This document shows, in pieces, positions 36,011 to 38,905 of a DNA stretch of 38,905 nt (position 1 is its first letter; the number at the start of each line of letters is the position of its first letter). The DNA comes from an uncultured Caldilineaceae bacterium (GTDB taxonomy: Bacteria > Chloroflexota > Anaerolineae > Caldilineales > Caldilineaceae). Location: positions 1 to 38,905 of the forward strand of contig CATOTS010000013.1 in NCBI GenBank assembly GCA_951813625.1, given 5' to 3'. The position numbers and the translations under genes were made by a program. Under the pieces are notes generated by a model. It searched no databases and was not told the origin of the DNA. It was given only the letters and a program-made list of their open reading frames with translations.

Positions 36011-38905
36011 TCACCCTTGGTTACGTGGCTTCCATCCCGCTGGGGGAGCCTTAAACTCCAGCGGAGTACGTTGAGATCTTTCGTTGTCTCCGCGGTTCAA
36101 TAAATCTTCTATGTCCTGTTCATTCAATTCAAAAAATGCGATTGAGGCCTGCGGCTGACCGTGTAGGTGAAAAATCTGTCTATTGGGTTCACCTCGCTGT
36201 TTATTGAATTCACGTCGAAGTGGCCAGTAGGCGTTGCTGCCACCGTAGAGGCCATTGTTGGCAACTATCACGAGTTGAAACATGTGATAATGCAAAGCAA
36301 GTGCCATCTGATCAAAGGTCTTGACGTCTTTATTGAGCGAAGGAATAGCAAAGACGTCTGATTTCATGCGCAAGTCAGCAGCCAAGTCTAGGTCGGTCGC
36401 GTCGTAGCAGACTGCTCCCGACAGCCATAGCGGTCTCTGGTCGGACTCGGACCATGGGTAGCCAATCAACCATTGGCATGGGCGAAAGCCATCCACTTCA
36501 TATTTCTCCTCTTCTGGAGCAATGTGGAGTTTGCCTTGCCGCCGAGTCAGGATTTGTAAGCCTTGCTCTTGGGGCTGCCTAGGCAGAATCCATAAAGCAG
36601 AATTTACAGGTTTTTTTTCATCAAATAGCTTCTGATAAGTGAGACCTGCTAGAATAATCGACTTAAATTTCTGCGCGAATGGTATCAAATGTGTCTTCAC
36701 GTCCTGAGGGTGGACAGCTAACTCCGGCAGAATAAGCCAATCGAGGCGACCGTCGTCCTCCATATGTGTCTTGCGTAAGTGGAGCATCTTCTTCACGGCT
36801 TCAAGTGCTGCTGACAGATGATTGCGGTGTATCCTGCGAATCTTAGGCTGTGAAAGTAAAATGTCGCAATTGTCGAAATCGCTGTCCCGCGGAACAACCG
36901 TTTGCACTACGCAACCACGAAGAGAACGAGTCTTAGGTCTCTCTGTAGGCCACTCCGCAATCATGGGCATCATGAGAGTTTGGGTCGCGGCACCCCGCTT
37001 TTCTTCGAGGCACTTGATACGTTTCTTGATTTCCTGCAGAACTTTGTCAATTCCTTCTTTGACCCACTCGAATTCAATAGGCGTCCGGCAACCTGGCCAG
37101 CGGAGCAACATTAGCAGAAACCGTTCCATCCAATCACTTATCGGAAGCCAGTCATCACCGAATGCAGACTGGCCATTGTATAAGCCGTAGATCCGTTGAT
37201 GCCAATGACTCCGTACTGGCCGATATGTTGCGTGATGCACTTTCCAGTATTCAGGGCCTACGAAGATTGTAAAATCTGGTTGTCGGGCAAGAATGAATCG
37301 TAAGAGAAACCCTAATTGAAAGCGCCAACGGTCATTTTTTTCGCACCAGTTTGGTGGTTCATAGAGCGGGCTTGCAGAAAGAGGCTGGCTCGTAGACAGT
37401 TCTAATTTCGACACCTTGGCAATGTCACCATCGTCTTTCAACTTCAAACTGACATGAACGGGGGAAATAACTGCATCTCGCATCTTATTCTGGAAACGAA
37501 GTTCCCCCAAAAACGCAGCCGCGAAGTGCAAGATTGAGAGCTCATTTCTCAGTGTGCTAGTAGGCCCCTCGCGCAAAACGATTTCCGCAAGACTCCGCAA
37601 CTCCCTGCTTGGGTCGCTATCTTCAAGACATAGGCCTTCTTTGACATCTGCCGTCAAGCCTTCTTCAAAATCCAAGTCAATCTCTTTGAGTTCAAGGGCA
37701 AATGATGAATCTCTGTACGCGATTGCATTTTTGCGGTCTGCCGTCAGACTTCCACGCACCATTTCAGCGGACTTGCCGGCATCTAATATTGCGCGACGTG
37801 CAACAACTGCCAGAGTCGCGAATTCTGAACTTTCTGGACTACTAATCTCCCCCCGGAGAAAAAGGATAAGCTTGCGGTACTCCTTTAGCTCCGCTTTTCG
37901 ACCTATGCGAACAATCGGTGTAGCAGCAGGAGCGAAGCAGGCAAGAAAGAGGAATGCTTGTTGTCTAAGATACCACGGGATAGTCGTCGAATTTGAAGAA
38001 ACAAGCTTTGTCGCTTCTGCACATAAGATGTCCCTATACTTCTTAACGTCGGCGACTTCTGGAAGGCACTCCTTGTCGTCTACGATGCTGGTTTCCGTTG
38101 CACCTCTTCGCAAAACCTCAGCGAGACAATACCAGGCGACTTGCCTCTTTTTCCTGTCCTGGCGGCCTTCCGTGGTGTATATGTAAGGTCTCAACAATCG
38201 AAGGACTTCCTCCAAAACTTCTGGGTCGGGCCAGATGTCAAGCCCGACCCAGAGGAGCCGAACATTCGAAGGATCTTCAATCCACCGTTCAATTAGTCGA
38301 AGAGCAAATTCTTTTGCGTCTTCATCAAGTTCCTGTCTACTGTGGGGGCCCACTACATTAGAGAAGAGATCAGACTCGCTGTCTAGTTCTTCGGACTCAC
38401 TAACAGATTCTCCAGCCTCAGTGGCCGTAGGCCTGTCTTCAAAAAGTGGCCTGATGAAGCGATATGTCGAGCGAAAACGGTTTGCCGCGAACCTGGCGAC
38501 CCTTTCTTCACGCACATCAGACTTTGGGGAGAAGGCCCAACCGCTGTCAGATTGCGTTCGGCCCAAATCCTGCTGTGACCGAACAAGACCCTGAATCATA
38601 TCCAGTAGCACCCATCCATCGGCAATACCAAATGGACCGGACACCGCTTCCTGAATGCGTCTCATCCGTTCGCCTTGGCGCACAATTGGTCTTTGAGAAG
38701 CCCCGAATTCCACTGCCTCCGTCTTATCACTGGAGATGAGAAGTCCATTAGCCGTTTCGTCCAGCAAGCTTTGAAGCCAATTCTTAATGGCACATTTGCA
38801 CTCACCTACTTCTCTGCTTGTTGTGACTACTAAGCGCAAGTCGTCGACATATCGGCAGGCATCTTTGAGTTGGATACCACAACTGATCTCTTTACCAAGA
38901 CTTCC
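36011..38905 (-). CDS. reverse transcriptase-nitrilase fusion, DRT type 1 (UG1)-like, 5' end beyond window
   Basis: The frame is open to the right edge, so 964 C-terminal residues are visible. Codons 19-22 read YVDD in CRYVDDLRLVVTTS (38840-38851), the metal-binding motif of reverse transcriptases, followed by a thumb-like segment (KTEAVEFGA). A long helical region (about 60-660) has no family I recognise. The last 280 residues are a nitrilase domain with LDWLILPELAVHP (Glu), GKLHIAPEEEKY (candidate Lys) and SGAVCYDATDLDL (Cys). RT plus C-terminal nitrilase is the architecture of defence-associated RT type 1, which protects against phages. An apparent start at 38839 is a TTG inside the RT core and is not the real start. 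The fingers and palm N-terminus lie outside the window. Confidence 0.85.
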   Translation of the reverse strand, partial: GSLGKEISCGIQLKDACRYVDDLRLVVTTSREVGECKCAIKNWLQSLLDETANGLLISSDKTEAVEFGASQRPIVRQGERMRRIQEAVSGPFGIADGWVLLDMIQGLVRSQQDLGRTQSDSGWAFSPKSDVREERVARFAANRFRSTYRFIRPLFEDRPTATEAGESVSESEELDSESDLFSNVVGPHSRQELDEDAKEFALRLIERWIEDPSNVRLLWVGLDIWPDPEVLEEVLRLLRPYIYTTEGRQDRKKRQVAWYCLAEVLRRGATETSIVDDKECLPEVADVKKYRDILCAEATKLVSSNSTTIPWYLRQQAFLFLACFAPAATPIVRIGRKAELKEYRKLILFLRGEISSPESSEFATLAVVARRAILDAGKSAEMVRGSLTADRKNAIAYRDSSFALELKEIDLDFEEGLTADVKEGLCLEDSDPSRELRSLAEIVLREGPTSTLRNELSILHFAAAFLGELRFQNKMRDAVISPVHVSLKLKDDGDIAKVSKLELSTSQPLSASPLYEPPNWCEKNDRWRFQLGFLLRFILARQPDFTIFVGPEYWKVHHATYRPVRSHWHQRIYGLYNGQSAFGDDWLPISDWMERFLLMLLRWPGCRTPIEFEWVKEGIDKVLQEIKKRIKCLEEKRGAATQTLMMPMIAEWPTERPKTRSLRGCVVQTVVPRDSDFDNCDILLSQPKIRRIHRNHLSAALEAVKKMLHLRKTHMEDDGRLDWLILPELAVHPQDVKTHLIPFAQKFKSIILAGLTYQKLFDEKKPVNSALWILPRQPQEQGLQILTRRQGKLHIAPEEEKYEVDGFRPCQWLIGYPWSESDQRPLWLSGAVCYDATDLDLAADLRMKSDVFAIPSLNKDVKTFDQMALALHYHMFQLVIVANNGLYGGSNAYWPLRREFNKQRGEPNRQIFHLHGQPQASIAFFELNEQDIEDLLNRGDNERSQRTPLEFKAPPAGWKPRNQG

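Noticed and set aside
36011..38839. Start of the RT-nitrilase gene at the TTG at 38839
   Set aside because: The frame is open to the window edge and the YVDD motif lies just upstream, so the real start is outside the window.

Overview
The window looks like a chromosomal segment of a moderately GC-rich bacterium, most likely a member of the Chloroflexota (Caldilineae or Anaerolineae type). This is an inference from gene content: a phosphomutase / DUF3090 / SCO1664-kinase cluster of the kind shared by Actinobacteria and Chloroflexota, a GDP-mannose-pyrophosphorylase-like protein fused to a degenerate phosphohexomutase, large secreted proteins with Thr-Pro-rich ATPTPT linkers, and many dispersed GC-rich non-coding repeats. 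I saw no rRNA, tRNA or CRISPR array.

Layout. (1) 1-6085 is an eroding accessory/defence patch read leftward: a CD-NTase-like nucleotidyltransferase, a RloC/PrrC-like AAA_13 ATPase broken by about four single-base frameshifts, a DUF6615 protein with a PD-(D/E)XK-like signature, a truncated luciferase-like oxidoreductase and a frameshifted small membrane protein at the edge. An IS1-family element (5300-6085), with a -1 frameshift site on an A8 run, sits directly upstream and cuts off an upstream gene. (2) 6086-7658 is repeat DNA, including one arm of a long inverted repeat of about 1.05 kb that truncates a beta-propeller-like gene. (3) 8028-13667 is a rightward operon: two-subunit E1 and E2 of a 2-oxoacid/acetoin dehydrogenase, a class II aldolase and a xylulokinase-like FGGY kinase. 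(4) 13881-17042, leftward: a GH16 lipoprotein, then a tsaE-CBS-CBS operon. (5) 17271-20003, rightward: a SpoIID-domain protein. (6) 24859-20019, leftward: histidine phosphatase, DUF3090, SCO1664 kinase-like protein and the nucleotidyltransferase-pseudomutase fusion, behind a clear sigma-A-type promoter. (7) 25226-26280 is the second inverted-repeat arm. (8) 26825-32545 is a giant secreted protein with Fn3 domains, leucine-rich repeats and a C-terminal HEIGH metalloprotease-like domain. (9) 33887-35449 is a secreted protein in which two LysM domains are each split by the same inserted domain of about 110 residues, followed by PA14. (10) 36011-38905 is the C-terminal part of a reverse transcriptase-nitrilase fusion (defence-associated RT type 1, DRT1/UG1-like), running off the right edge with its YVDD motif visible.

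How it fits together: the housekeeping-like core (7.7-25.2 kb) is intact and bracketed by near-identical inverted repeats and, outside these, short direct repeats. The two ends hold defence genes. The left defence cassette is frameshifted while very long reading frames elsewhere in the window are clean, which argues for local decay rather than generally poor sequence.
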